This document shows positions 7,642-15,393 of a stretch of DNA of 49,333 nucleotides, piece by piece. This DNA comes from Acidimicrobiia bacterium (GTDB taxonomy: Bacteria > Actinomycetota > Acidimicrobiia > UBA2766), in contig JADZDR010000023.1 of the NCBI GenBank assembly GCA_020850945.1, positions 1 through 49,333 on the forward strand, read 5' to 3'. The notes under the pieces were generated by a model. It was not told the origin of the DNA, did no database searches, and saw only the letters and a list, made by a program, of their open reading frames with translations. Position 1 is the stretch's first letter, and the number at the start of each line of letters is the position of its first letter. Both the position numbers and the translations under genes were made by a program.

Positions 7642-9267
7642 ATGGAGTTCAACCTGGCGGACGTCTTCGAGACCGTCGCGTCGGAGGTCGGTGATCGTGA
7701 GTGCATCGTGTGGGGTGACACCACATGGACCTACTCCGAGGTGGATGCGCGCGTGAACCGCCTCGCCAACCGGCTCGTGGCCGGGGGCCTCGGCGCCAGC
7801 CGCGAGCGTGCCGATCTCGAAGGGTGGGAATCCGGCCAGGACCACGTCGCCCTGTACATGTACAACTCGAATGCCTACCTCGAGGGCATGCTCGGAGCGT
7901 TCAAGGCGCGCTGCGCCCCCTTCAACGTCAACTACAGGTACGTCGAGGAGGAACTCCTCTATCTGCTGGCGGATTCGAAGGCGAGGGCGATCATCTACCA
8001 CGCCGAGTTCGCACCGCGTGTCGCCGCGATCCGCGACGACCTACCCGACCTCGAGCTCTTCCTGCAGGTCGAGGACGACTCGGGCAACGCCCTCCTTCCC
8101 GGCGCCGTCGCCTACGAGGATGCTCTCGCCGGCTCGTCACCGGACCGTCCCCCGGTCGAGCGCTCACCAGACGACCTCTACATCCTCTACACGGGTGGAA
8201 CGACGGGAATGCCCAAGGGCGTGCTGTGGCGCCAGCACGACATCCTCTTGGCGGCGATGCTCCCTGCCACGTTGCGGGGCCAGCCCGTCGATTCCGTCGA
8301 AGCCTTCACGGCGGCGGCACAGGCGGGTGGCATGCGGGTCCTCCCCGTCCCCCCGTTCATGCACGGTGCCGCGCACTGGCTCGCGTTCGGCACGCTCCTC
8401 GGTGGCGGCACAACCGTCATCCAACGCCAGGTCCGGGCTCTCGACGCGGACGACATCTGGTCCACGGTCGAGGCCCAGGCCGTGCAGGTCCTGCTCCTCG
8501 TGGGTGACGCCTTCGCCCGGCCCCTCCTCGACCAGCTACGCGTGAAGGAATACGACACGTCGGCCCTGATGGTCGTCGCGTCCGGGGGCGCGATCCTCAA
8601 CAAGACCTCGAAACAGGAGTTCATGGACCGCCTCGGTGTCCTCGTGCTCGACGCGCTGGGCAGCTCCGAGGCGGGTATGCAGGGAACGAACACGAGTGGG
8701 GGCGGCAACGTGACCGGGGGGACGTTCCTGCGTGACGCGAACTCCGTCATCCTGAACGAGGACCTGACAGCTCCGCTCGAGCCCGGATCGGAAGAGGCGG
8801 GCTGGCTCGCGCAACGGGGACACGTCCCGCTCGGCTACCTGGGTGACCCGACCAAGTCCGCGGCCACGTATCCGGTCGTGGACGGGGTGCGCTACTCCGT
8901 TCCAGGCGACAGGGCGCGCCTCGTCGACGCCATGACGTACGAGCTCCTCGGCCGCGAATCGGTGACGATCAACTCCGGGGGTGAGAAGATCTTCGCCGAG
9001 GAGGTCGAGTCGGCACTCAAGCACCACCCGGCCGTGTTCGACGCGGTCGTGGCGGGAAGGCCCTCGGAGCGTTGGGGCAGCGAGGTCGTGGCCGTCGTCC
9101 AACTGCGCGACGGCGTCGACGTGTCCGACGACGAGCTGTCCGACGAAGCGGCCCGTCACATCGCGCGCTACAAGCTCCCGAAGGACTACGTCTACGTGGA
9201 CGAGGTCGTGCGCGGCCCGAACGGCAAGGCCGACTACCGCTGGGCGAAGGACAGGGTGTCGGACTGA
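7642..9267 (+). CDS. FadD19-like acyl-CoA synthetase
   Basis: 541 aa AMP-forming enzyme that activates a carboxylic acid (fatty acid or steroid side chain) to its CoA thioester. The P-loop-like AMP motif YTGGTTGMPKGVLWRQ begins at about residue 183. The block DALGSSEAGMQG (about 337-348) supplies the A5-type acid-binding region, and SGGEKIFAEEVE plus the C-terminal GPNGKADYRW with its catalytic Lys complete the fold. The WRQHD version of the AMP motif is typical of the mycobacterial FadD19/FadD17 branch (family knowledge). ATG 7642 is chosen for the upstream AGAAGGGGA; the longer frame to 7570 has no site. A GC-rich hairpin follows the stop. Chain-length or steroid specificity is not visible. 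Confidence 0.88.
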   Translation: MEFNLADVFETVASEVGDRECIVWGDTTWTYSEVDARVNRLANRLVAGGLGASRERADLEGWESGQDHVALYMYNSNAYLEGMLGAFKARCAPFNVNYRYVEEELLYLLADSKARAIIYHAEFAPRVAAIRDDLPDLELFLQVEDDSGNALLPGAVAYEDALAGSSPDRPPVERSPDDLYILYTGGTTGMPKGVLWRQHDILLAAMLPATLRGQPVDSVEAFTAAAQAGGMRVLPVPPFMHGAAHWLAFGTLLGGGTTVIQRQVRALDADDIWSTVEAQAVQVLLLVGDAFARPLLDQLRVKEYDTSALMVVASGGAILNKTSKQEFMDRLGVLVLDALGSSEAGMQGTNTSGGGNVTGGTFLRDANSVILNEDLTAPLEPGSEEAGWLAQRGHVPLGYLGDPTKSAATYPVVDGVRYSVPGDRARLVDAMTYELLGRESVTINSGGEKIFAEEVESALKHHPAVFDAVVAGRPSERWGSEVVAVVQLRDGVDVSDDELSDEAARHIARYKLPKDYVYVDEVVRGPNGKADYRWAKDRVSD

Positions 9268-9271
9268 GGCC

Positions 9272-9287
9272 CCCGCGGCAACGCGGG
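9272..9287 (+). terminator. GC hairpin after the acyl-CoA synthetase
   Basis: CCCGCG-GCAA-CGCGGG: a perfect 6-bp GC stem with a GNRA-type tetraloop, five bases after the stop codon and ahead of a convergent gene. No U-tract follows, so it may act as a weak or Rho-assisted terminator. Confidence 0.45.
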
Positions 9288-9323
9288 ATGCGAGGCCGCT
9301 CCGAGATCCTCCCGAGCCTCTCG

Positions 9324-9860
9324 TCAGGCCGGGATCTCGAGCGACTTCACGACCGATGCGGGCGCCTCCCCGGTGGGCGGGCCGACGAGGAGCCTGTACG
9401 TGCCGGCTGGCACGACTCCCACGTCCACATCCGTGGTGCGGAGCACGCCGATCTCCGGACACGGCGTGTCGGTGCTTCCCCCTTCGAAGACGTGGACTTC
9501 GACGGTGTCCCCGACCACGCGAGACGTGGTGTGGTCGAGCACGTGGCAAGGCGGCGGACCGGACACCCAGACAGGCTTGACGACGAGGCGGGAGTCGAGC
9601 CCGACGGATGCTTCCGCGCTCGCGACCGTCACCTCCACGACGTTGGCCTGTCCGGGGCTGGGCGCCTCGAACCGGGCCGTCCCTGCAGGACCGTTCGCCA
9701 CCGCCGGGTTCGACACCGGAGCGTCGGGATCGGATGGGGGGGCGAGTTGGGCCGCGGGTGCCTCCTCGATGAGGCGGCGTCCCGTCTCGGCGGGGCCCTC
9801 TCCGCACGCGCAGACGAGCGCGAGCAGCATGAGGGCAAGTCCGACGACACGTGCTCGCAT
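9324..9860 (-). CDS. Putative lipoprotein, unknown function
   Basis: 178 aa from ATG 9860 (an in-frame GTG sits just upstream at 9863). The N-terminus MRARVVGLALMLLALVCAC is a lipoprotein signal peptide with a VCAC lipobox, so the mature protein should be anchored by its diacylated Cys on the outer face of the membrane. The mature part has a Pro/Ala-rich spacer and then a beta-rich domain (VVEVTVASAEASVGLDSRLVV; GTYRLLVGPP) resembling small Ig-like folds, with two cysteines (PPC, DTPC) that could form a disulfide. I recognise no family. Convergent with the acyl-CoA synthetase and divergent from the next lipoprotein, with about 55 bp between the two start codons, which hints at shared control. 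Confidence 0.7.
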   Translation of the reverse strand: MRARVVGLALMLLALVCACGEGPAETGRRLIEEAPAAQLAPPSDPDAPVSNPAVANGPAGTARFEAPSPGQANVVEVTVASAEASVGLDSRLVVKPVWVSGPPPCHVLDHTTSRVVGDTVEVHVFEGGSTDTPCPEIGVLRTTDVDVGVVPAGTYRLLVGPPTGEAPASVVKSLEIPA

Positions 9861-9915
9861 CACGCAAGGCTACCGGGCGATCTCGCGTTGGTTCGGGGGA
9901 CACCTCGCGCTTACG

Positions 9916-10509
9916 ATGCCCGGCATGCCCGTTCCGCGCCTCGTCAGCACGGGTGCCCTCGTGTGCTGCATCCTCCTCGCCTTCCCGGCCTGCAGTGCCC
10001 GCCTCCCCGACGAACCCGTGGGTGAGTCCGGCCGGCCCCTCGATCGCGACGACCCGGACCGCTATCTCCCCCCCCGGCTCGCGGGGCTGCGCGTCGGCAA
10101 GCTCCCCCCGACCCTCAACGCCGACGTCGCCGCCGAAGCGGATGTGTACGGCCTCGCGGAGTGGGTCACGTCGTTCCAGGGGGCGACGATGGTCGCCGGT
10201 GCCGGCGACACCGCACGCGGCTTCATCTCCGTCGTCACACGGGGGGCGCCGGACCCGGACCTCGAGAGGCGCACGGCGTTCTTCGGGAGCGGCTCCGGGG
10301 ACCTCCAGGACTCCGATGTCGTACAGGTGGCGGGGGAATCCGTGTCAACAGGCCTGGTCAAGAACGCCGAGGGGACGTTTCCCTACGCCGTGTGGTCGCC
10401 TCCGGGCACTCCGCTCACGGTGGCCGTGACGGCACGGGGCGACGCAGACCAGGTCGGCTTCGACCCCACGTCGGCCATGGAGGACCTCATCGACTGGGCC
10501 TCGCGCTGA
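9916..10509 (+). CDS. Putative lipoprotein, unknown function
   Basis: 197 aa from ATG 9916 (a second ATG at 9925 is equally possible). The signal peptide LVSTGALVCCILLAFPAC ends in a clear lipobox FPAC. The mature domain (PPRLAGLRVGKLPPTLNADVAAEADVYG...) has no motif I recognise; it ends ...TSAMEDLIDWASR. Longer upstream frames are shadows of the opposite-strand lipoprotein. It precedes the TadE/Flp-like gene by 60 bp on the same strand, so co-transcription with that exported protein is plausible. Function not assigned. Confidence 0.65.
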   Translation: MPGMPVPRLVSTGALVCCILLAFPACSARLPDEPVGESGRPLDRDDPDRYLPPRLAGLRVGKLPPTLNADVAAEADVYGLAEWVTSFQGATMVAGAGDTARGFISVVTRGAPDPDLERRTAFFGSGSGDLQDSDVVQVAGESVSTGLVKNAEGTFPYAVWSPPGTPLTVAVTARGDADQVGFDPTSAMEDLIDWASR

Positions 10510-10569
10510 ACGTGAGCCTGGGGCCGTGGCCCCTGGATTTCGAGCACGCGAGCGGCACACATTGGCCTG

Positions 10570-11874
10570 GTGGACTCCAGAGGGCGGGAACGGCACGAGA
10601 CGGGACAGGCAGCAGTCGAATGGGTGCTGGTCGTCGTCGTCGCAGCCGCCGTCGGCCTCACGCTGTCGGTCATCGCCCCCGGCATGATGCGGGACCTCTA
10701 CGGCGCGGTCACGTCCGTCCTGTGCCGTGCCCTCGGTCTCGACTGCGCTGAGCCCGACGGCCCCTGTGTCGTGTCCTCCGACTCCTACCGGGCAGGGGGT
10801 CACGTCGTCTACAAGGCCCTCAAGCTCGAGGGGGGCGGTACGTACACCCTCGAGCGCCTGTCGGACGGGACCTTCCGCGTCTCCTGGTCCGAGACGGGGC
10901 GCATAGGCGCCGTGGCCGGCAGCGGCTCCCGCGCAGAGGCCGACGTGGGAGATACGACTGTGGGCCACTCGGGGTCTGCGTCTGCGGGTGTGCACCTCGG
11001 CTTCGAAGAGGGTGTGGTCGGCTCGTTCGCAACGGAGGCCGAGGCGCGGGAGTTCGTGACGGCCCATGCCGCATCCCGCGCGGCAGGCCGCTTCGGGCGG
11101 GCCCTCACAGTGCCACTCGGACTGCCCAACCTGCCCGGCCTGCCCGACCCGGCACGCGAGCTCATCGACAGGCGCTGGCCCGAGCTCGATCGCTACATAT
11201 CCGTCGATGCCGGGGCGTCGGCTGCGGCATCCCTGCGCAGGCTCATGGGGGGTGCGGCCGGCCTCCTCGGCACAGATCTCGGCGTGCGGCTCGCGGGCGA
11301 CGGTTCGAGCAGTCTCTTCACGACCCTCGTGATCGATGTCGCGGCTGATGTCGCGCAGATACCCGACAGGCCGGCCCTGCTCGCGGCACGGGGGAGCGTC
11401 GAGCTCCTCGCCCGCCTCGACGTCACAGCCGGCGGGGAAGCGTCCTACCTCACCCTCGAGGTCACCCTTGCCGGCGACACGTCCGGACGCCTGCTCGATC
11501 TCCTCGTGGGTGACCCCGGACACGGGGGTGGGATCGAGGGTTCCGGCACCCTGACGATCGGGCTCGACCTCTCGGATCCCCACGTCCGCGCCGACCTCGA
11601 CGCCGTGGGCACAGCCCTGCGGCGTGGACCGGACGGGCGTCTCGAGGCGGCACGACTCCTCGTCGACCTGATCCGCCGCCGCGGACGCATCACGTGGATG
11701 ACGTATGACACGCAGGGGTCCGAGTGGGGAGGCACCCTTGCCGCCGGTTCGGGGCTGCCCGCGGGTATCAGCGCCGGGATCACCTCCGACCATCGCGCGC
11801 TCACGCGCGCCCTCTACCTCGATCCGGCCGCGGGCTGGTCGGAGTGGACGCGTTGCACCGGAGGCCGACCCTGA
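10570..11874 (+). CDS. TadE/Flp-prepilin-like single-pass protein with large exported domain
   Basis: 434 aa from GTG 10570. Residues about 12-40 (GQAAVEWVLVVVVAAAVGLTLSVI) resemble the class III signal of Flp pilins and TadE-like pseudopilins: a short charged N-terminus, Gly-Gln-Ala-Ala-Val-Glu and one hydrophobic helix. The remaining 390 residues are predicted extracytoplasmic. They contain a Cys pair (LCRALGLDC) and a third Cys (GPC), then long amphipathic Gly/Ala/Asp-rich stretches with no recognisable enzyme motif. True Flp pilins are under 80 aa and TadE/G proteins usually under 200 aa, so this is a prepilin-like anchor fused to a large unknown domain. It overlaps the next gene. No Tad secretion genes lie nearby. 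Confidence 0.6.
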   Translation: MDSRGRERHETGQAAVEWVLVVVVAAAVGLTLSVIAPGMMRDLYGAVTSVLCRALGLDCAEPDGPCVVSSDSYRAGGHVVYKALKLEGGGTYTLERLSDGTFRVSWSETGRIGAVAGSGSRAEADVGDTTVGHSGSASAGVHLGFEEGVVGSFATEAEAREFVTAHAASRAAGRFGRALTVPLGLPNLPGLPDPARELIDRRWPELDRYISVDAGASAAASLRRLMGGAAGLLGTDLGVRLAGDGSSSLFTTLVIDVAADVAQIPDRPALLAARGSVELLARLDVTAGGEASYLTLEVTLAGDTSGRLLDLLVGDPGHGGGIEGSGTLTIGLDLSDPHVRADLDAVGTALRRGPDGRLEAARLLVDLIRRRGRITWMTYDTQGSEWGGTLAAGSGLPAGISAGITSDHRALTRALYLDPAAGWSEWTRCTGGRP

Positions 11875-12314
11875 ACCTGCCAAGACGCCACCCCCTCGTT
11901 GTTGCCGGTCTCGTCGCCCTGCTCGGCCACGTCGTCGTCGTGTTCGTGGCAGGCCGCGCGGCCTGGGCTCTCGTTCCGGGTCGGGATCCCGTGGACGTTC
12001 TCGTCTGGGTGAACTCCGCTGCAGTCGGATCGGCCACTCTCGTCTTCTTCGCGGCGGGGCGGGTCGCAGCCGATGCGCCGGGCGGGACGGGCCGGGCGGT
12101 GCTCGTCCCGGCGGGGGTGGGCATCGCCCCGTTCCTACCCGGCGTCATCGTCCACACCCTCGCGTACGGCCGCGTGGCCGGAATGGCGCCGGGACTGTTG
12201 GCCGTGACCGTGCTCCACTTGCCCGCCGTGACCGCAGGCATGTGGCTCGGTGTTCACCGCGCACGCCGGGATGCCCGCTCCGCCCGCCCACCACGGACGC
12301 CGGCACGGTCCTGA
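11853..12314 (+). CDS. Four-helix integral membrane protein, unknown
   Basis: 153 aa from TTG 11853, chosen because GGAGTGG (11841-11847) is well spaced before it; GTG 11844 is an alternative. The start lies inside the 3' end of the previous gene (22-nt overlap), so the two are probably translationally coupled. Four hydrophobic segments are visible (PLVVAGLVALLGHVVVVFV; VLVWVNSAAVGSATLVFF; VLVPAGVGIAPFLPGVIVH; LLAVTVLHLPAVTAGMWLG) followed by a short basic tail (HRARRDARSARPPRTPARS). No conserved family motif seen. It may accompany the TadE/Flp-like protein in the membrane (inference from the overlap). Confidence 0.6.
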   Translation: MHRRPTLNLPRRHPLVVAGLVALLGHVVVVFVAGRAAWALVPGRDPVDVLVWVNSAAVGSATLVFFAAGRVAADAPGGTGRAVLVPAGVGIAPFLPGVIVHTLAYGRVAGMAPGLLAVTVLHLPAVTAGMWLGVHRARRDARSARPPRTPARS

Positions 12315-12362
12315 TCCAGGCGGCGTAGCGGCACGCACGGACTCCGGCCACGCGGCGGGCAC

Positions 12363-12399
12363 ATGGGCAAAGTCCCTTCCGGATCGGGACACAAGTCCC
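12363..12399 (+). promoter_or_regulatory. DosR/DevR-type operator: one full box and one half box
   Basis: The 14-mer at 12386-12399 reads GGGACACAAGTCCC. In its 20-nt context (12383-12402) it matches the mycobacterial DosR consensus TTSGGGACTWWAGTCCCSAA at 16 of 20 positions. A second AAAGTCCC half-site (12369-12376) lies 23 bp upstream in the same orientation, close to the paired-box spacing known for DosR promoters. The full box ends 35 bp before the GTG of the DevR-like gene, a sensible place for an activator near -35. It suggests autoregulation. Confidence 0.65.
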
Positions 12400-12434
12400 G
12401 GAAGCGGGGGTCGGAAGTATGCCAGGATGAATGC

Positions 12435-13136
12435 GTGGAGGGAGACGACAAGCCGATCACGGTGTTCCTCGTGGACGACCACGAGATCGTGCGCACGGGT
12501 GTGCGTGCCATGCTCAACGCCCAGGAGGACATCGAGGTCATCGGGGAGACCGCGTCGGCTGCGGACGCCCCCCGCCGCATCCGCCAGTCGAGGCCCGATG
12601 TGGTGGTCCTCGACGTGCGCATGCCGGACGGGAGCGGCGTGGACGTCTGCCGTGACATCAAGTCCGAGAGCCCCGATCTCGCCGTCCTCATGCTCACCTC
12701 CTTCGCCGACGACGAGGCCCTGTTCAACTCGATCATGGCGGGGGCCTCCGGCTTCGTCCTCAAACAGGTACGGGGCAACGATCTCGTGACCTCGATCCGT
12801 ACGGTCGCAAGGGGGGGGTCACTCCTCGATCAGGGCATCCACGACCGGGTCGTGCGCCGCCTGCGCGGCGAGACGAACGATCCGGACGAGGCCCTGCTCG
12901 GATCTCTGACCGAGAGAGAGCGACGGATCGTGGAGCTGATCGCCGAAGGGAAGACGAACCGCCAGATCGCGGACGAGATCCATCTCGCCGAGAAGACCGT
13001 GAAGAACTACGTGTCGAACATCCTCGCGAAGCTGGGGATGGCACGGCGCAGTGAAGCCGCCGCGTTCGCAGCGCGTCTCACGTCGTCCGCGTCGGACGGA
13101 CCGACGGCAGATCCACCCCCTCCGAACTGGCCCTGA
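12435..13136 (+). CDS. NarL/DevR (DosR)-family response regulator
   Basis: 233 aa. The receiver domain (about 7-125) has FLVDDHE, phospho-acceptor Asp60 (VVLDVRMPDG), the Thr of MLTS and Lys110 (GFVLKQ), as in DevR/DosR proteins. The LuxR-type HTH (about 152-215) reads LTERERRIVELIAEGKTNRQIA then KTVKNYVSNILAKLGM. VKNYVSNIL is the recognition-helix signature of the DevR branch. GTG 12435 is chosen because AGGA (12424-12427) precedes it and the upstream open frame would swallow the operator. It pairs with the downstream kinase, 57 bp away. In mycobacteria DosR activates dormancy genes, universal stress proteins among them; a Usp gene lies 1.8 kb downstream, but without a visible box. Confidence 0.85.
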   Translation: MEGDDKPITVFLVDDHEIVRTGVRAMLNAQEDIEVIGETASAADAPRRIRQSRPDVVVLDVRMPDGSGVDVCRDIKSESPDLAVLMLTSFADDEALFNSIMAGASGFVLKQVRGNDLVTSIRTVARGGSLLDQGIHDRVVRRLRGETNDPDEALLGSLTERERRIVELIAEGKTNRQIADEIHLAEKTVKNYVSNILAKLGMARRSEAAAFAARLTSSASDGPTADPPPPNWP

Positions 13137-13148
13137 GGGCTCGGGCCT

Positions 13149-13179
13149 GAACCCACCACGTGGTTTGGGGTGCGGGTTC
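13149..13179 (+). promoter_or_regulatory. Nested inverted repeats between regulator and kinase genes
   Basis: GAACCC (13149-13154) and GGGTTC (13174-13179) are perfect reverse complements. Next to the left arm is the 10-bp palindrome ACCACGTGGT (13155-13164). The structure fills most of the 57-bp gap between the two-component genes. It could be an operator, an attenuating hairpin or a terminator; the sequence alone does not decide. Confidence 0.35.
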
Positions 13180-13193
13180 TGTACATTTGACGC

Positions 13194-14246
13194 ATGCACG
13201 ATCCCGGCAACGACGCCGCCGGAGATTCCGACGATCTCGCCTCCGTCTTCGACAACGTCCCCGACGCGATCGTCGTCGTCGACGCGCAGGGTCGAATCGC
13301 GCGCGTCAACAGTGTGGCCGCAAGCATGTTCGGCTACACAGCGGCCGAACTCGAGGGCCAGCCGGTCGAGGTACTCGTACCGGAGCGCTTCAGGGCGATG
13401 CACACCGTCGACTCCGTCGACTACCTGAGCCGCCCGCGACGCCGCCCCATGGGAGCAGGCCTGCAGCTCTTCGCAGTGCGCAAGGACGGCTCGGAGTTCC
13501 CCGTCGACATCAGCCTGAGCCCATTCCGAGAAACCGGAGACTTCGCGGCCGTGGCTGTCGTGCGCGACATGACGGAGCGACGCCGCGTGGAGGACGCACT
13601 GCGCCACACGGAGCAGGAGCTCGAGGAGCAGCGCCGGCATCTCGCCGTTCTCGCCGACCGCGAGCGCATCGCGATGGACCTGCACGACGGTGTCATCCAG
13701 GACCTCTACTCGATCGGCATGACGCTGCAGGGAGTCGAATACGACGCACCCGATCCCGGCATCAAGGCCCGGGTCGGCCAGGCCGTCGACTCCATCGACA
13801 CCGTCATCGAGGAGATCCGCACCTACATCCACCAACTGCGCCCCGGCGTGCTCACCTCCACGGACCTGCGACCCGCCCTCATGCTCCTCGCGGGCGAGTT
13901 GAACGAGCTGACAGGCATCGCGACGAGAACGGAGATCGATCCCGGCGCGGCCACGCGTCTCGCGCCGCACTCGGAGGAGATCGTGCGGTCGGTACGTGAG
14001 GCCGTGTCGAACGTCGCCCGGCACTCGGGCGCGTCCGAGGCAGTGTTGCGTGTCACGCAGGACGACGCGTGGCTCGTGGTCGAGATCGTCGACAACGGCC
14101 GCGGGTTCGAGCCTGTCGACCAGGCATCCGGATTCGGGCTGCGCAACCTCCGCAAACGCCTCGAACCAGTCGGTGCCGTCACGGAGATCGAGTCTGCCCC
14201 GGGGCTCGGCACCACGGTTCGATTCAGGTTCCGCACGCGCCACTGA
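13194..14246 (+). CDS. DevS-like sensor histidine kinase with a PAS sensor
   Basis: 350 aa, no transmembrane segment, so cytosolic. Residues about 15-125 form one PAS domain (VFDNVPDAIVVVDAQGRI; the PAS/PAC run to AVAVVRDMTERR), followed by a short coiled linker. The HisKA_3 dimerisation domain carries phospho-acceptor His164 in RERIAMDLHDGVIQDLYSIGMTLQG, the DevS/DosT-type H-box. HATPase_c has the N-box REAVSNVARHSGA, the G1 box DNGRGF and G2 GFGLRNLRKR. Mycobacterial DevS/DosT sense O2, NO and redox with heme GAF domains; none is present here, so the signal differs or binds the PAS pocket. Its partner is the upstream DevR-like regulator. Confidence 0.85.
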   Translation: MHDPGNDAAGDSDDLASVFDNVPDAIVVVDAQGRIARVNSVAASMFGYTAAELEGQPVEVLVPERFRAMHTVDSVDYLSRPRRRPMGAGLQLFAVRKDGSEFPVDISLSPFRETGDFAAVAVVRDMTERRRVEDALRHTEQELEEQRRHLAVLADRERIAMDLHDGVIQDLYSIGMTLQGVEYDAPDPGIKARVGQAVDSIDTVIEEIRTYIHQLRPGVLTSTDLRPALMLLAGELNELTGIATRTEIDPGAATRLAPHSEEIVRSVREAVSNVARHSGASEAVLRVTQDDAWLVVEIVDNGRGFEPVDQASGFGLRNLRKRLEPVGAVTEIESAPGLGTTVRFRFRTRH

Positions 14247-14261
14247 GCGGTCGCGCGGCCC

Positions 14262-14900
14262 TCACGCAGACGTGGGCGCCCCGACCGTTTCCGCGTCCTC
14301 CTCGGCTTCGTCGACGTCCGCGACGAGATCCGGGTCCTCGATCTCGTCATCGAGGGGGCTGCTCCGCGTCAGGAGCATGAGGACCGCCACCGTCACGCTC
14401 GTCGTGAGGGCCATGACCGGCAGCGTGATGATCCCGAACTTCTCGACGACGATCGCAGAACACGGGTTCGTGGGGTCACAGCTCGTGCCTACCGACTCGA
14501 GCTCGGGAAAGCGTTCGATGAGCACATGCCAGATCGACACGAGGATCGTGGGGATGTTGAGACCGAGCACGTACTTCTTCACGCTGCGGTCACCCGTGAA
14601 GACGGCGATGCCGAGGATGATCGCGAGGGGATAGATGCCGATGCGCTGGAACCAGCAGTAACGGCAGGGCACGAGATGGAACACCTCGGAGTATGCGAGG
14701 CTGCCGGTGAGGGCGACGAGCGAGATGACCCAGGCGAGGGGGAGGGTCTGGCCGTCGAGGAGGTCACGCAGATCCGAGAACGCCGCCTTCACCCGTCCCG
14801 ACACCAGGGAGCCGAGGGCGAGAACGAGGACGACGGCCAGGAACGCCCAGCAGACGAGGGTCAGGATCGCGAAGACCGTGTCGGCTGATTGCTTGGACAT
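14262..14900 (-). CDS. dsbB: DsbB-type thiol:quinone oxidoreductase
   Basis: 212 aa membrane protein with four to five hydrophobic helices. DsbB/BdbC passes electrons from a DsbA-like oxidase to quinones to sustain disulfide formation outside the membrane. The first catalytic pair is Cys79/Cys82 in CRYCWFQR, the hallmark motif, and the second is Cys141/Cys147 in CDPTNPC, in the extracytoplasmic loop. The N-terminal helix (VFAILTLVCWAFLAVVLVLALG) and acidic cytoplasmic tail (DDEIEDPDLVADVDEAEEDAE) extend the usual length of about 150-180 aa. No DsbA or thioredoxin-like partner is adjacent. Convergent with the kinase gene, 15 bp apart. Several exported proteins here have paired cysteines and could be clients (inference). 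Confidence 0.88.
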   Translation of the reverse strand: MSKQSADTVFAILTLVCWAFLAVVLVLALGSLVSGRVKAAFSDLRDLLDGQTLPLAWVISLVALTGSLAYSEVFHLVPCRYCWFQRIGIYPLAIILGIAVFTGDRSVKKYVLGLNIPTILVSIWHVLIERFPELESVGTSCDPTNPCSAIVVEKFGIITLPVMALTTSVTVAVLMLLTRSSPLDDEIEDPDLVADVDEAEEDAETVGAPTSA

Positions 14901-14949
14901 CCCCGCAAGATACCCTCGGTCTCATACCTGATCGACAGAAGGGGATAGC

Positions 14950-15390
14950 GTGCGACACATTCTCGTCCCGACCGACGGATCCGAAGGTGCAATCGAGGCT
15001 GCGCGACTCGCGGCCGATCTCGCCGAGAGATACGACGCGAAGGTGACCGTGCTGCATGCGTCGCAGATCCCGTCGTCCTTCATGCTCGGTGTCGCACCGC
15101 CCGTAGCCGAGATCAGCGAGTTCCTCGAGGTGGTGGCCAAGGAATCGGTCGACAAGGTGCGCCCCGCCCTCGAGGAGAAGGGCATCGAATACACAGCCGA
15201 GGTCCGCAACGGTTCACCTGCGACGGTCATCGTCGATTTCGCGGCGGAAGCGGGCGTCGACTTGATCGTGATCGGCCATCGCGGCCTCTCGGGATTCGAG
15301 CGCTTCCTCCTCGGGTCGGTGTCGGGCAAGGTCGTGAACCACGCACCGTGCGCGGTCCTCGTCGCCGCACCCCGCAGCACCGACGACTGA
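14950..15390 (+). CDS. Universal stress protein (UspA family)
   Basis: 146 aa single-domain Usp. The first strand is HILVPTDGSEGAIEAARLAADLA, and the ATP-binding signature G-x2-G-x9-G-S/T is visible as GHRGLSGFERFLLGSVSGKVV (about 113-133), so this is an ATP-binding type. GTG 14950 follows AGAAGGGGA. It lies just downstream of the two-component and DsbB genes. Usp genes are classic DosR targets in mycobacteria, but I see no GGGAC-N4-GTCCC box in its short upstream gap, so regulation by the nearby DevR is only a guess. Confidence 0.88.
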   Translation: MRHILVPTDGSEGAIEAARLAADLAERYDAKVTVLHASQIPSSFMLGVAPPVAEISEFLEVVAKESVDKVRPALEEKGIEYTAEVRNGSPATVIVDFAAEAGVDLIVIGHRGLSGFERFLLGSVSGKVVNHAPCAVLVAAPRSTDD

Positions 15391-15393
15391 GGA

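Noticed and set aside
14950-15390. Universal stress gene as a direct DosR target
   Set aside because: No GGGAC-N4-GTCCC box is seen in its short upstream gap; proximity to the regulator alone is not evidence.
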